Positions 43,733 through 53,900 are shown, counted from the stretch's first letter. The stretch is DNA of 64,000 bases from Bacteroidota bacterium (GCA_023422565.1 JAFAGR010000097.1:1-64000), one strand, 5' to 3'. A program made the numbers and translations. Notes: generated by a model not told the origin, from the sequence alone.

Positions 43733-46700
43733 TTATTTTAAATTAAGATTAAATCCGAAACTGATCGTGCGGAAAGGAACGTAGCTCGCATCAGATGTTC
43801 CGTTGAAAGCTCTTTGTGGATCCATTCCTTTTTTAGCAGTGAACAGTACCGCATTGTCCACGTTCATGAATACCTGAAGACCATTCAGTCTTAAAGTGTT
43901 TACTACATTCTTTGGTATCGTGTAGCTTAAGGTGATGTTCTTAATATTTATGTAAGAACCATCAAAAAGGAAGCGTGACGATTGACCGTTGTTAACAGTT
44001 GTACCGGCAGACTGTACCCTTGGCACGTTTGTAACATCGCCAGGCTTCTGCCACCTGTCAAGGATATCAGTGTGCCATGCGCTACCTGCATCACCACGGT
44101 GCATCAAACCTGCATAGTTTCCATCGTAAAATTTACCGCCGTAAGCAAAGGTAGTAAGGATAGAAAGATCAAAGCCCTTATAATTAAATGAATTTGTTAA
44201 ACCTCCTGAGAAATCAGGAATAGCAGATCCCATTTTGTAACGGGTGGTTGACGTGTTCAACACGTTAGTGAGCCTGCGCTCGCCGGTTGAATTACCTTCA
44301 GCGTCAAGGATATCTGTGTAATACAGGGCATCACCTGTTGCCGCATCCACACCTGCAAATTCGGGCAACCAGAAATCAAATATTCCACCGCCTTCGATGA
44401 GTTTCTTCGTTCCAGTAATGATACCATTCTTCGCCTGAGCAGCAGGAAGTTTGGTGATTTTATTTTTGTAGTGAGTTAGGTTAAGATCTACTCTCCAGTT
44501 GAAGTTTTTGCTCATAACCGGATTGTATCCTAATTGCAACTCGACACCTGTATTTTTCATGGTACCTACGTTATCCCAGATCTCTCCACCTTGTCCGGTA
44601 GAAGTTGGTTGAGGAACTGCAAACAACAGATTGTCAGAAACCCTATTGAACCACTCAACTGTACCGGTAAGCCTGTTCTTAAACATAGCGAAGTCAAGAC
44701 CAAGGTTGGCTGTAGCATTCTTCTCCCACTTCAATGAAGGGTTAGGATAAGTGCCTGGAGTGTAGTTTCCAAGTCCATCCGCGTAGTAGAAGAACCTGTA
44801 CTGATAGAAAAGGCCAATATCTTCGTTACCTTGCTCACCATAGCTTGCACGAAGTTTCAGGTCGTTAAGCCAGTTAACGTCTTTCATGAAGTTTTCCTGA
44901 GAAATTCTCCAACCTGCACCAAATGAATAGAATTGGCCCCAACGAACATCTTTCGCAAAGCGTGAAGACCCATCCGTACGGAAGCTGGCAGAGAGAAGGT
45001 AGCGTGATTTGTAATCGTAGTTTACGTTTGCAAAATAGCTCTCAATTGTGTGATTGTTCTCAGAAGAAGTTGGAGGACCTTCTACTTCGCTACCATTTGT
45101 TAACTCATATAAACCCGGGAAGAGGAACCCGATCTGGGTTGCACTCATTGAATTTATTTTGAATTTGTAGTTCTCGTGGCCCACAAGAGCACGTATGTTG
45201 TTGTTTCCAAATTCTTTGTTATAAGACAATACCTGGTTGCCGGTAAATGAATACTGGCGGGCAAAGCCTCTTGTAGAACGGCCTGCCACTGAAGATGCAT
45301 CACCGAACTGGTTGTTTTGATAAGTAACACTTTGCTGATCAAAATAGTTCAGACCGAATGTTCCTTTTAGAGAAAGGTTATCGCTGAACTTAATTTCAGC
45401 AAATGTGTTCATATTTCCGTTGAAGCTGGTAGAAGAACGCTCGTCCAGTTCAAGAGAACCTACGAGGTTAGAGTTACCCGCGTAAGGGCGTCCACCCATT
45501 TGGCTTCCAAGACCCCAGTCGAGCGCAGGCTTTCCGGTAGAATCATAAATGATAGCACCTGTAGTGGTGTTATGCTGATAAACCGGATAGATAGGACCCA
45601 TATTTCTTGTATAGTAGAATGGGTTGCTTGTGAAAGAACCTGAGTTAAGTACAGAACCCCTGCGAACCATAGCTCCATCAAGGTTGATACCGGTGCTCAA
45701 CCAGTTAGTTGCTTTAGCATTTACGTTCAGACGGGCATTGAACCTCTTGTAACCTGAAGCAGCCATGATACCTTCTTCATCAAGGTAACCGGCAGAAAGA
45801 TAATAATCAGAAGCTTCGCCGGCGCCTGAAACGCTCATGTTCACGTTAGTACGTGGAGCAAGGCGGAAAAGGGCATCTTCCCATGATTCGTTCCAAAGCA
45901 ATTGTGCGTTAGGATCAAGTTTACCGGTGATAGAGTCCACCAGTTTGTTGCCCGGAACATTGTATGCGTTATAAACAAGTCCGTTCGGGCCGGTAAGCAC
46001 GTTAGATGCAGTAATACCCGCAGTTAAGGCGTCTTGCCCGCCAACGAACATAGCGTTGTTTTTATAAGCTTCCCAGAACACTTCATAGTAGTCTTTTGGA
46101 CCTACCCTGTCGTACTCAGGAATACCGCGAGATTGGAAACCTTTACGGAAGTTAAAAGTGGTAACCGGTTTACCGCGACGGCCTTTTTTGGTAGTGATCA
46201 TGATAACACCGTTAGCAGCACGTGATCCGTACAGAGCAGCCGCAGCAGCATCTTTAAGAACCGTAACTGATTCGATATCATCGTTGTTGATCGCCGCAAT
46301 TGAACCATCGTAAGGAACACCATTCAATACGTAAAGAGGTGCGCTTGTTGCGTTGATAGAACCCACACCACGGATCAGGATGCTTGCACCTGTACCTGGT
46401 TCACCACCACCATTGGTAGCGATAACACCCGGAACCAAACCTTCAAGCGTACGTGTAACCGAAGTTACCTGCTGTTTGTTGATGGTTGCAGATGAAATGG
46501 TGTTCTCAGACCCTGTAAAGGCACTTTTCTTAATTGTACCATACGGAACTGTTACCACTACATCTTGCAGGGTTACCGGTTTAGAAACCAGTGCGATCAT
46601 CAGGGGTGCGTCTGTAATGGCAACTTCCCTGGTCACCATATCCACTCCGGATACCACTAATGTTGTTGCTGAATTAGGAACTGTAATTGAGAAAGTTCCG

Positions 46701-46867
46701 TCGGCCTGGGTTGCAACCCCAAGATTCGTTCCTTTAACTTCAACTGAAGCTTTCGAGATTGGTTGCCCGGTTTCATCCGTTACACGGCCGGTTACAACTT
46801 TTGTCTGCGCAAAGCTAGTCAGTAAAAAAAGGAATGTAGCTGAGAGAGTCAGCACAAATTTTTTCAT
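43733..46867 (-). CDS. SusC/RagA-family TonB-linked outer membrane receptor
   Basis: A 1044-residue protein. Order: signal peptide (1-20), carboxypeptidase-like regulatory domain (VVTGRVTDETGQPISKASV), TonB-box region (DVVVTVPYGTIKK), plug domain with the SusC signature (ILIRGVGSINATSAPLYVLNGVPYDG, in two parts), then a 22-strand barrel. It imports oligosaccharides, peptides or other large nutrients. There is no N-terminal STN domain or adjacent anti-sigma gene, so control is not through a local FecR-type cascade. Confidence 0.95.
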   Translation of the reverse strand: MKKFVLTLSATFLFLLTSFAQTKVVTGRVTDETGQPISKASVEVKGTNLGVATQADGTFSITVPNSATTLVVSGVDMVTREVAITDAPLMIALVSKPVTLQDVVVTVPYGTIKKSAFTGSENTISSATINKQQVTSVTRTLEGLVPGVIATNGGGEPGTGASILIRGVGSINATSAPLYVLNGVPYDGSIAAINNDDIESVTVLKDAAAAALYGSRAANGVIMITTKKGRRGKPVTTFNFRKGFQSRGIPEYDRVGPKDYYEVFWEAYKNNAMFVGGQDALTAGITASNVLTGPNGLVYNAYNVPGNKLVDSITGKLDPNAQLLWNESWEDALFRLAPRTNVNMSVSGAGEASDYYLSAGYLDEEGIMAASGYKRFNARLNVNAKATNWLSTGINLDGAMVRRGSVLNSGSFTSNPFYYTRNMGPIYPVYQHNTTTGAIIYDSTGKPALDWGLGSQMGGRPYAGNSNLVGSLELDERSSTSFNGNMNTFAEIKFSDNLSLKGTFGLNYFDQQSVTYQNNQFGDASSVAGRSTRGFARQYSFTGNQVLSYNKEFGNNNIRALVGHENYKFKINSMSATQIGFLFPGLYELTNGSEVEGPPTSSENNHTIESYFANVNYDYKSRYLLSASFRTDGSSRFAKDVRWGQFYSFGAGWRISQENFMKDVNWLNDLKLRASYGEQGNEDIGLFYQYRFFYYADGLGNYTPGTYPNPSLKWEKNATANLGLDFAMFKNRLTGTVEWFNRVSDNLLFAVPQPTSTGQGGEIWDNVGTMKNTGVELQLGYNPVMSKNFNWRVDLNLTHYKNKITKLPAAQAKNGIITGTKKLIEGGGIFDFWLPEFAGVDAATGDALYYTDILDAEGNSTGERRLTNVLNTSTTRYKMGSAIPDFSGGLTNSFNYKGFDLSILTTFAYGGKFYDGNYAGLMHRGDAGSAWHTDILDRWQKPGDVTNVPRVQSAGTTVNNGQSSRFLFDGSYINIKNITLSYTIPKNVVNTLRLNGLQVFMNVDNAVLFTAKKGMDPQRAFNGTSDASYVPFRTISFGFNLNLK

Positions 46868-46890
46868 ACTTCGTTAGTTTTTAAGTGTCG

Positions 46891-46898
46891 CAAATATA
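46891..46898 (-). promoter_or_regulatory. -7 box of the SusCD operon
   Basis: TATATTTG on the minus strand, 23 nt before the susC ATG; no TTG at the expected distance. Confidence 0.5.
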
Positions 46899-47005
46899 AG
46901 TAACAATATGTCTTAATTCACCTAAGGCAATCAAAGATTATTTTTCGCTGCAACCGCTCATCATAAAAAACGCCCTTTTTATCATTAGATCGGCCCGTTA
47001 CATTA

Positions 47006-49333
47006 TCATAACTTTTTATTGGCGGGCGAAAACAGTAGAAGCAGAACAGGTAATAAAAGCAGGTTGGTTAGGGTGGCAGACAGGAGGGTAAGTGAGGTAA
47101 GCCAGCCCAGCGAAACGGTTCCTCCAAAAGTGCTTGCGCAGAATATAATAAACCCGGCTGTGAGCACCAGTGAAGTGTAAACAATGCTGAGCCCTGTGTG
47201 CCTTATCGAACTTTTCACGGTGGAAACGGGATCGTTGTTCAACTCGGGCAGTTCCTGTTTGTAATTGACCAAAAAACGAATGGTTATATCTACCGCAATA
47301 CCCAAAGCCACGCTGAAAACCAGCACGGTAGACGGTTTTAAGGGCAGGCCCACCCAGCCCATCACTCCCGCCGTTACCAAGAGCGGAATAACATTCGGAA
47401 TAAGGGAGCACAAAACAATCCTCCATGAGCGGAACAGGTAAAGCATACACAGTGCAATGAGAAGGAAGGCCCAAAACACACTCTCCTTCAATCCGCTGAT
47501 TATGAAGCGGCTCCCCTCCAGAAAGGTAATGCTGGTGCCTGTAAGCGTTACTTTATATTTTGAAGTATCGAAAAGCTGATCCGACCTCTTTTGGATCGTA
47601 TCCAATAAAAAAGGCAATTTTTCGGTACCCACATCCTTCATACTCACACTCAACCGGGTGATTTGGCGGTTACTGTCCATAAAGGAGCGTAGAATGTTGG
47701 TCATCGTGCCACCCGAGCTTGTATCGGCAGAAGGTTTCAGGTACTCACCCACAAAAGCCCCGTCGAAGGTATTTGGAAGCAGGTATTGGGTTGAATCCAT
47801 TTCGTAAAAAGCCTGCTTGGCAAACTTGAGCCCTTCGGCAAGCGAAAGCGGCTTAGCCATTTCGGGTTGAGACGCAATGAACTGAGCCAGCGAATCCACC
47901 TTTTCAAACACTGCAAGCGCCCTCATCCCGGTAAGTCCGTTTTTCTTTTTTGTATCAATGAGAACCTCCAGCGGCATAACGCCCTTAAAATGTTGTTCAA
48001 AAAAGCGGAGATCGGTATATATCTTATCCGTGCGCGGCAGGTCATCAACAATATATCCCACGGACTTCAGCCTTGCCATACCGAAAAGCGCTGCTATCAC
48101 AACCAGGCCGGTTACTCCTAAAACCCATTTCTTATGGTTAAAAGCCCAGGTTTCCACCCGCTCCAGGAATACCGTGATCCACCGGCTGTTTAAATATTTT
48201 AATTGGGCTTTCCCCGGTGCCGGTAATAGGGATAAAGCTGCAGGAAGCAACATGAAGGATACGAGAAAGATCACCATGATGCTGAGGCCTGCCACAACCC
48301 CGAACTCTTTCAATACTGCACTTTCGGTAAGGGCAAACACCGCAAAACCAATGGCAGCCGAGATGTTACAAAACAAGGTTACCACACCCATTTTTCCCAC
48401 CATGTTAATTAACGACTCCCGCTTGTTTCCTGATGCGAGATACGCGGTGTGGTATTTATTGATGAAGTAAATGCAGTTCGGAATTCCGATCACCACCACA
48501 AGGCTGGGCATAAGCGCGGTGAGAAGCGTGATCTGGTAGCCGCACAGATAGATGATCGCTACGGTAAATACTACGCCGATCAGTACAACTGCCAGGGAAA
48601 GAAGGGTTGTGCTCACGGACCTGAAAAACATCATTAATATCACAACGCTTAGAAGTACCGAGCCGATAAGAAAGATCTTCATTTCGGCCTGTATGCGGTC
48701 TGCCACCTGGGTGCGTATCAGTGGAAGTCCACTGATGTAAACTCTTTGACCGGTGGCAACACCAAACTTCTCTGCTGCGGCCACAATCTTGGCGATCACT
48801 TCACTCCTGCCTTTGGTCATCAGTACATCCTTATCAACACGTACGCCGAGCAGATATGCATTTGTGGAGGGATTATACAAACGCGATTTGTAGAAAGGAA
48901 GATTGAAAAAAACATTCTTCAGGGAATCCAGTTGCGGCTGGCTTGAAACAGCCCCAAAAATTTTGACCGATTGAAGTCTTTCAGATGCGCTATCCTTGTT
49001 CAGTGTGATCGCTCCGGGTACGCTGATGAGTGTTTCCACGCCTTTAACGCCCCGGAGCTCATCCTCCATTTGGCGATAGCCTGAAAAATGATCTAAGCGA
49101 AAGAAGTTTGCATCTTTCACGCCAATCACCAGCATATTGCCGTCGTCTCCAAACTGTTTTTTAAACGCCTGGTAGTCGCGGTAACGAGGATTATCGGTGG
49201 GAATTGCTTTTGCGAATTCGTAACTAAGTTTAACCCGGGAAGCGAAATAGCCCATCACTGCGGTCGACACCAGAAGCAGCACCAGCATTAGTACACGGTT
49301 GTCAATTACCAGCTTGCCCAGTCGTTTCCACAT
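47006..49333 (-). CDS. RND/MMPL-family transporter
   Basis: A 775-residue protein with two repeats of one helix, a large periplasmic loop and five or six helices. The layout fits MMPL or hopanoid/lipid exporters rather than the larger tripartite efflux pumps. Signatures: VLMLVLLLVSTAVMGYFA at the N-terminus, ALMPSLVVVIGIPNCIYFINKY in the first repeat, and FSVALGIAVDITIRFLVNY in the second. No adaptor or outer membrane factor lies nearby. Transport could be of lipids or sterol-like molecules. The substrate is unknown. Confidence 0.88.
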   Translation of the reverse strand: MWKRLGKLVIDNRVLMLVLLLVSTAVMGYFASRVKLSYEFAKAIPTDNPRYRDYQAFKKQFGDDGNMLVIGVKDANFFRLDHFSGYRQMEDELRGVKGVETLISVPGAITLNKDSASERLQSVKIFGAVSSQPQLDSLKNVFFNLPFYKSRLYNPSTNAYLLGVRVDKDVLMTKGRSEVIAKIVAAAEKFGVATGQRVYISGLPLIRTQVADRIQAEMKIFLIGSVLLSVVILMMFFRSVSTTLLSLAVVLIGVVFTVAIIYLCGYQITLLTALMPSLVVVIGIPNCIYFINKYHTAYLASGNKRESLINMVGKMGVVTLFCNISAAIGFAVFALTESAVLKEFGVVAGLSIMVIFLVSFMLLPAALSLLPAPGKAQLKYLNSRWITVFLERVETWAFNHKKWVLGVTGLVVIAALFGMARLKSVGYIVDDLPRTDKIYTDLRFFEQHFKGVMPLEVLIDTKKKNGLTGMRALAVFEKVDSLAQFIASQPEMAKPLSLAEGLKFAKQAFYEMDSTQYLLPNTFDGAFVGEYLKPSADTSSGGTMTNILRSFMDSNRQITRLSVSMKDVGTEKLPFLLDTIQKRSDQLFDTSKYKVTLTGTSITFLEGSRFIISGLKESVFWAFLLIALCMLYLFRSWRIVLCSLIPNVIPLLVTAGVMGWVGLPLKPSTVLVFSVALGIAVDITIRFLVNYKQELPELNNDPVSTVKSSIRHTGLSIVYTSLVLTAGFIIFCASTFGGTVSLGWLTSLTLLSATLTNLLLLPVLLLLFSPANKKL

Positions 49334-49350
49334 CCTTTAAATTTTGCGCG

Positions 49351-49358
49351 CAAAGATA
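49351..49358 (-). promoter_or_regulatory. -7 box of the RND gene
   Basis: TATCTTTG on the minus strand, 17 nt before the ATG. Confidence 0.55.
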
Positions 49359-50022
49359 GTTAGTTGTAGATTTAGCGGGATAAGGCCGGCAGGTGTTTCA
49401 CTCCGCGATTACGTCGCTGCCCGGCGAATGAGTTTGCGAAGGGTAGACATAGCGTTGTCAGAAAATATGCTTCTCAAACCAAAAAAAATAGTTCCCGACC
49501 AAAATACGAAACAATAGTTAGAATGCCTTACCCGCTATTTACCTGAGTTCTGGCTTTTGCAAGTGTTTTTATAAACCCGGATACGGGACTATTTTGACTG
49601 ACTCCAGGAACTTTTTTTATGATTTCCAAAAAAAAATATTCGCTTCATCGCATTTTACTATATAATTTAAAGGTTGCGGAGAGCACCCTTTTTTTATCAA
49701 ATACAAGTAAAATCAGTTCCAGGGTGCCTAACTGATGCATCGTACTGTTTCCAATTCTCTTCTTGGGCGTTGCGCCGGCAAGCCGTCGCCGGGCTATCGG
49801 CCCCGACCAAAGCGTCGGGGGCTGCCTATCCCTAACGCATTAAAACCGCACGTATATCAACAAGAATCCTCCTTCGTAAAATCAAAAACCGGATGATCCC
49901 CCAAATACTACCCTAACGTCACAACGATCGCATCATTTAACTGCCGCTAGACATATCTTGTAAGCAACTTGGCATTATATTTTCGGCAAATGTGTTTATC
50001 TCTAATCATCAACTTTTTCGCC
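49359..50022. other. Gene-less interval with a hairpin repeat
   Basis: No gene is supported on either strand. AT-rich with A and T homopolymers. A GC-rich repetitive patch (49765-49841) includes the second copy of the dispersed hairpin element. Confidence 0.5.
49801..49841. repeat. Dispersed hairpin repeat, copy 2
   Basis: Arms CCCCGAC and GTCGGGG (7 bp, 6-nt loop), followed by GCTGCCTATCCCTAACGCAT. The tail matches the copy at 23108-23147 almost base for base. Confidence 0.75.
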
Positions 50023-50700
50023 ATGAATCAGCAAACAGATTCCCGGATCAGCATCCTGGAAAAAAAATTAAAACGCTACCACACAATTAACCTCGCCCTT
50101 CTCATTACACTTACAGTACTTACCCTGCTTTCATTCAAAGACAACACCCCCGCGCAGGAAATACTTACGGTTAGTGGTTTAAAGGTGGTCGATGAATTGG
50201 GACGTACTGTAATTGAATTAAAGCACGAAAAAGGAATCCCTGAGATAAATACGCTCTCTTCATCGGGAAAGAAAGCTGTATCACTCACCGCGACATCCAA
50301 CGGTGTGGGCAATTTATTCACCTTCGATAACGACGGAGACCTTCTTTTTAAACTCACCAGCACCAAGGGAGGAGGAGGCTATATGGCCCTTTATAATTCA
50401 AAACTGTCTCCGGTGCTGGAGTCTGGTATAACTGTTAACGAGGCGGGATACTTATACCTTAACGATCGCAGCAAAAAAACTTTCTTCAATTGTACCCAGT
50501 CTGCCACCGGCGGAGGGGCAATTACCCTGTATAACGACGGCATTGAGGCAGTAAATCTTTCTTCACCAAATGCAGGCGGACGAATCGGCGTTTTCAATAG
50601 TTCCAAGATCCGCGTGGGCTACCTTGGCGCAGAAGACAACAAAAATGGAGCTTTTGCTCTCTGGGATGCGGATGGCAAAAGGACGGGACTGATGCCTTAA
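50023..50700 (+). CDS. Single-pass membrane protein with beta-repeat exterior, function unknown
   Basis: A 225-residue protein. The ATG at 50023 is preferred over an upstream one at 49969. A short coiled N-terminus precedes one transmembrane helix (about 22-38). The rest is a series of short strands with GG/NG turns (NGVGNLFTFDNDGDLLF, SPNAGGRIGVFNSSKIRVGYLG), suggesting a beta-helix or similar stack. I do not recognise the family. It lies just before the heptad array at recO. Confidence 0.6.
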   Translation: MNQQTDSRISILEKKLKRYHTINLALLITLTVLTLLSFKDNTPAQEILTVSGLKVVDELGRTVIELKHEKGIPEINTLSSSGKKAVSLTATSNGVGNLFTFDNDGDLLFKLTSTKGGGGYMALYNSKLSPVLESGITVNEAGYLYLNDRSKKTFFNCTQSATGGGAITLYNDGIEAVNLSSPNAGGRIGVFNSSKIRVGYLGAEDNKNGAFALWDADGKRTGLMP

Positions 50701-50718
50701 CTTGAATTGCCAAAAATT

Positions 50719-50781
50719 AGTTCGTAGTTCGTAGTTCGTAGTTCGTAGTTCGTAATTCCTAATTCCTAATTCTTAATTCTT
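50719..50781. repeat. Heptad array immediately upstream of recO
   Basis: Nine 7-bp units: AGTTCGT five times, AATTCCT twice, AATTCTT twice. It ends 10 bp before the recO ATG and is the most regular array in the window. Confidence 0.95.
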
Positions 50782-50791
50782 AAAATTGCGC

Positions 50792-51520
50792 ATGGTTCAT
50801 GTTACGCGTGGTATTGTGCTACGAACAGTGAAATATGGTGAAACAAGTATTGTAGCCACGCTCTTTACCGAAAAATTTGGCGTGCAAACCTACTTGGTGA
50901 ATGGAGTAAGAACTACCGGAAAACCCGGCACCAAAGCAGTGTTGTATCAACCGGCGGCCTTGCTTAACATTGACGTGTACCACAATGAACTGAAAAACAT
51001 GCAGCGCATTCGTGAAGCGAACTGGGGGCTGCTGGCCACAAATATTTTCAGCGATGTAATTAAAAACAGCGTGGCGCTTTTTATGATCGAACTTCTTCAG
51101 CGCGCGCTAAAGCAGCCTGAAGAAAATACTGAGCTGTTTCATTTTGTTTCTGATTCCCTCGAACAACTCGATAGCTCCTCGCACGCAGCGGCCGCGAATT
51201 TCCCCCTTTTCTTCGCCCTGAATCTCCCGTATTTTTTTGGCTTTGCTTTCAATCGCCACAGCCGGAATAAACCCTTTCTGGATCTGCAGGAAGGGAGTTT
51301 TGTAGATGAGCAGCCATCGCATAACTATTTTCTTGAAGGTAAGGTGGCATTACAAACGGCCGAACTTTTAAAAGTGATGCAACCCGAAGAGTTGGACCAA
51401 ATTCATCTAAACAGCACTGCCCGCAATTCATTGCTGGACGGTTACATAAAATATTTTCAATTGCACATACAGGATTTTGGAGAAATGCGAACGCTTCCTG
51501 TGCTCCGTCAGATTCTATAA
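50792..51520 (+). CDS. recO: DNA repair protein RecO
   Basis: A 242-residue protein. The N-terminal OB fold is seen in VTRGIVLRTVKYGETSIVATLFTEKFG, split over the first 35 residues, followed by GVRTTGKPGTKAVLYQP. The rest is helical. The CxxC zinc site of some RecO proteins is absent. It loads RecA with RecR onto SSB-covered gaps. The ATG at 50792 starts 10 bp after a heptad array, leaving little room for a leader. Its end overlaps the convergent amidohydrolase by 6 bp. Confidence 0.9.
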   Translation: MVHVTRGIVLRTVKYGETSIVATLFTEKFGVQTYLVNGVRTTGKPGTKAVLYQPAALLNIDVYHNELKNMQRIREANWGLLATNIFSDVIKNSVALFMIELLQRALKQPEENTELFHFVSDSLEQLDSSSHAAAANFPLFFALNLPYFFGFAFNRHSRNKPFLDLQEGSFVDEQPSHNYFLEGKVALQTAELLKVMQPEELDQIHLNSTARNSLLDGYIKYFQLHIQDFGEMRTLPVLRQIL

Positions 51521-52651
51521 AATTCGGGTAGCCGAACCCGTTAGTTTGCCGCTGCCGTCCATACCAAGTTGCACCACTCCCGGTTTTTTTCCGCCTTCAA
51601 AACTTCCCAGCTCCTCAAAAGCCAGCGCCTCAGCTCCATTCAAGGTGGCCCATTTCAAAATTTCACCAAGTGGAATGTTGCAAAAATTCTCCTGTATCAA
51701 TTTCATCTCACCTGCAATGCTCAAACGCTCATTGCTTGCATAACTGTCTGTACCTAGCACGATCCTGCAATTATTTTCTCTGAGCATTTCCACTGGCGGT
51801 AAGGTATTTTCAATGTAAAGATTCGCGCCCGGGCAAATGCAAAACCAAACGTTCAGTTTCCTTTCTTTGCCAAGCCTGATGTCTTCCGCGCTCATAAAAG
51901 TATTATGCACGCTGATGATTCTTTGTTGCGGCGAAAAATAGTTTGACCAATATTGAAATGATGATATTCCTTTAGGCTGAAACGATGAAATATCTATACC
52001 GATGTTTGCATATAACTGCAGAAAATCTCCCGAGGCCTTTCGATAAAAAACATCTTCCTGAGTGCTCTCCTGGTTATGAATGGAAACAAATTTTTCTTTT
52101 CGCTCGGCAATGAGTTCAAACAAAGCTTGCGAAACCGAGTATGAGGCGTGCGGTACAATGAAAGCCTCTTTGAATTTTTCCTTTATGGCAACAGCTTCGT
52201 CTAACCGCTTCCGTGAGGTTGCATCCACAAAGCCGCTCACTTCCACAAAATTCCGCCACTGCAAACCACTTCGGCTTTTCATATCAACAGTATCTGCAGT
52301 ATTACAGATGTCTCCTACTGCTGCAATACCTCCGCGAACCATTTCTTCCTCCGCGCTAACGATCGATGCAAACTTCTCCTCTTCTTTTTCCGCCCGAAAT
52401 TTTAAAACATGCTGCACGAAATCTACCAGGCCGGTATGCTTTGGAATCCTTCCTTTTAAATGGCTAAGTTCTAAATGGCAGTGCGCATTGATCAATCCCG
52501 GGCAAAGAATGCCGGGAAAATATTCTGCCTCCGCATCACCGCTTTCATCAATCTCCACTACCGTTCCCTTCTGATCCACCACTAAAACTGAGTTCGGGCC
52601 AAGCATTTCATGGCCGGTAAACAACAGGTCAGCTTTCAATTTTCTGTACAA
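51515..52651 (-). CDS. Amidohydrolase-family protein
   Basis: A 378-residue metal-dependent hydrolase related to chlorohydrolase/adenosine-type deaminases. Metal ligands: HxH in GLINAHCHLELSHLKG, His in SIHNQES and SVHNTFMS, Asp in LGTDSYASN. The start is uncertain. The frame stays open into prfA on the other strand, but the likely start is TTG at 52651 (MYRKLKADLLFTGHEM). The substrate is unknown; a nucleoside- or amine-like compound would fit the family. Confidence 0.82.
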   Translation of the reverse strand: MYRKLKADLLFTGHEMLGPNSVLVVDQKGTVVEIDESGDAEAEYFPGILCPGLINAHCHLELSHLKGRIPKHTGLVDFVQHVLKFRAEKEEEKFASIVSAEEEMVRGGIAAVGDICNTADTVDMKSRSGLQWRNFVEVSGFVDATSRKRLDEAVAIKEKFKEAFIVPHASYSVSQALFELIAERKEKFVSIHNQESTQEDVFYRKASGDFLQLYANIGIDISSFQPKGISSFQYWSNYFSPQQRIISVHNTFMSAEDIRLGKERKLNVWFCICPGANLYIENTLPPVEMLRENNCRIVLGTDSYASNERLSIAGEMKLIQENFCNIPLGEILKWATLNGAEALAFEELGSFEGGKKPGVVQLGMDGSGKLTGSATRIL

Positions 52652-52718
52652 GATGATGGCAGTTATAATGTAATTTTGCGCGGCGAAAAAGCCATAAAGG
52701 CAGCAATAAAAATACGTT

Positions 52719-53780
52719 ATGTTAGATAAACTGGATGCTATCAAGGCAAAGTTCACTGATCTCGGTATTGCCCTTAGCAACCCCGAAATAGTGGCCGACA
52801 ATAAAAAGTTCGGCGCCATGAGCAAGGAATACCGAAGCCTTGAAAAAATTGTTGTTGCCCGCGATGCGTATGTGAAGCTGATTGAAGATCTTGAATTCAA
52901 CCGTGAAGTGTTGAACGGCGATGATGAGGAAATGCGCAGCCTGGCAAAGCTTGAACTCCCCGTTCTTGAAGAAAAGAAAGAACAAATGGAAAAGGGCCTC
53001 CGCAACATGCTAATACCAAAAGACCCGTATGACGAGAAGAACGCCATCCTTGAAATTCGCGCAGGCACCGGCGGAGATGAGGCCTCTCTTTTTGCCGGCG
53101 ACCTGCTTCGTATGTATATGAAATATTGTGAACGCAAGGGTTGGAAAACAGCGCTGCTAAGCGAAAGTGAGGGCACAGTCGGTGGATTTAAAGAAGTACA
53201 GGTTGAAATTGTGGGCGATGATGTTTACGGAACGATGAAGTTTGAAAGCGGAGTTCACCGCGTGCAACGCGTTCCCGATACGGAAGCGAGCGGACGTGTT
53301 CACACAAGTGCCGTTACGGTAGCGGTGATGCCCGAGGCCGAAGAAGTGGATGTAGACCTTAAGGAAAGCGACGTAAAAATGGAAACCGCGCGAAGTGGTG
53401 GTGCAGGCGGGCAGAACGTGAACAAAGTGGAAACAAAAGTTTTCCTTACCCATAAACCCACGGGTATTGTAGTGGTTTGCCAAACCGAAAGAACCCAGCT
53501 GGCCAACCGCGAAAAAGCGATGAATATGCTTCGTACAAAACTGTATGATGAGGAAGTACGCAAACAGGAAGAGGCGATATCGCACATGCGCAAAAGCCTT
53601 GTGAGCACCGGAGACAGGAGCGCGAAAATCCGCACCTATAATTTCCCCCAGGGCCGCGTAACTGACCATAGAATTGGCCTCACGGTGTATAACCTCGATG
53701 ATGTGCTGAACGGCGAACTTCAGGAATTCATTGACTCCCTACAGTTTGCTGAAAACGCCGAAAAGATGACGAGCAGTTAA
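52719..53780 (+). CDS. prfA: Peptide chain release factor 1
   Basis: A 353-residue class I release factor. The GGQ loop is SGGAGGQNVNKVET. The stop-codon-reading tripeptide PxT is PDT in HRVQRVPDTEASGRVHTSA, which marks RF1 (UAA/UAG). The length is normal. It is divergent from the amidohydrolase gene, separated by about 67 bp that must hold both promoters. Confidence 0.96.
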   Translation: MLDKLDAIKAKFTDLGIALSNPEIVADNKKFGAMSKEYRSLEKIVVARDAYVKLIEDLEFNREVLNGDDEEMRSLAKLELPVLEEKKEQMEKGLRNMLIPKDPYDEKNAILEIRAGTGGDEASLFAGDLLRMYMKYCERKGWKTALLSESEGTVGGFKEVQVEIVGDDVYGTMKFESGVHRVQRVPDTEASGRVHTSAVTVAVMPEAEEVDVDLKESDVKMETARSGGAGGQNVNKVETKVFLTHKPTGIVVVCQTERTQLANREKAMNMLRTKLYDEEVRKQEEAISHMRKSLVSTGDRSAKIRTYNFPQGRVTDHRIGLTVYNLDDVLNGELQEFIDSLQFAENAEKMTSS

Positions 53781-53804
53781 ATTAATCGATAGTCATAAGC
53801 CGAT

Positions 53805-53900
53805 AAGTGACCCATTCAAACATCCAACCCTTCAACCATACAACAATGCACTATCCAACTATTCCACCATTTAACGATTCAACCATTTCAACCATTCCCC
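53805..53900. repeat. CAACCAT-rich low-complexity tract
   Basis: Repeated words such as TTCAACCAT, CCAACTATT and TCCACCATT over about 90 bp. The spacing varies (7-9 bp), so it is only loosely related to the strict heptad arrays. Confidence 0.6.

Noticed and set aside
49359..50022. Remnant of an insertion sequence
   Set aside because: No transposase fragment or terminal inverted repeats seen; only a hairpin repeat is supported.
52652..53176. N-terminal extension of the amidohydrolase frame to 553 residues
   Set aside because: The extra 175 residues are serine-rich antisense of prfA and have no amidohydrolase homology.
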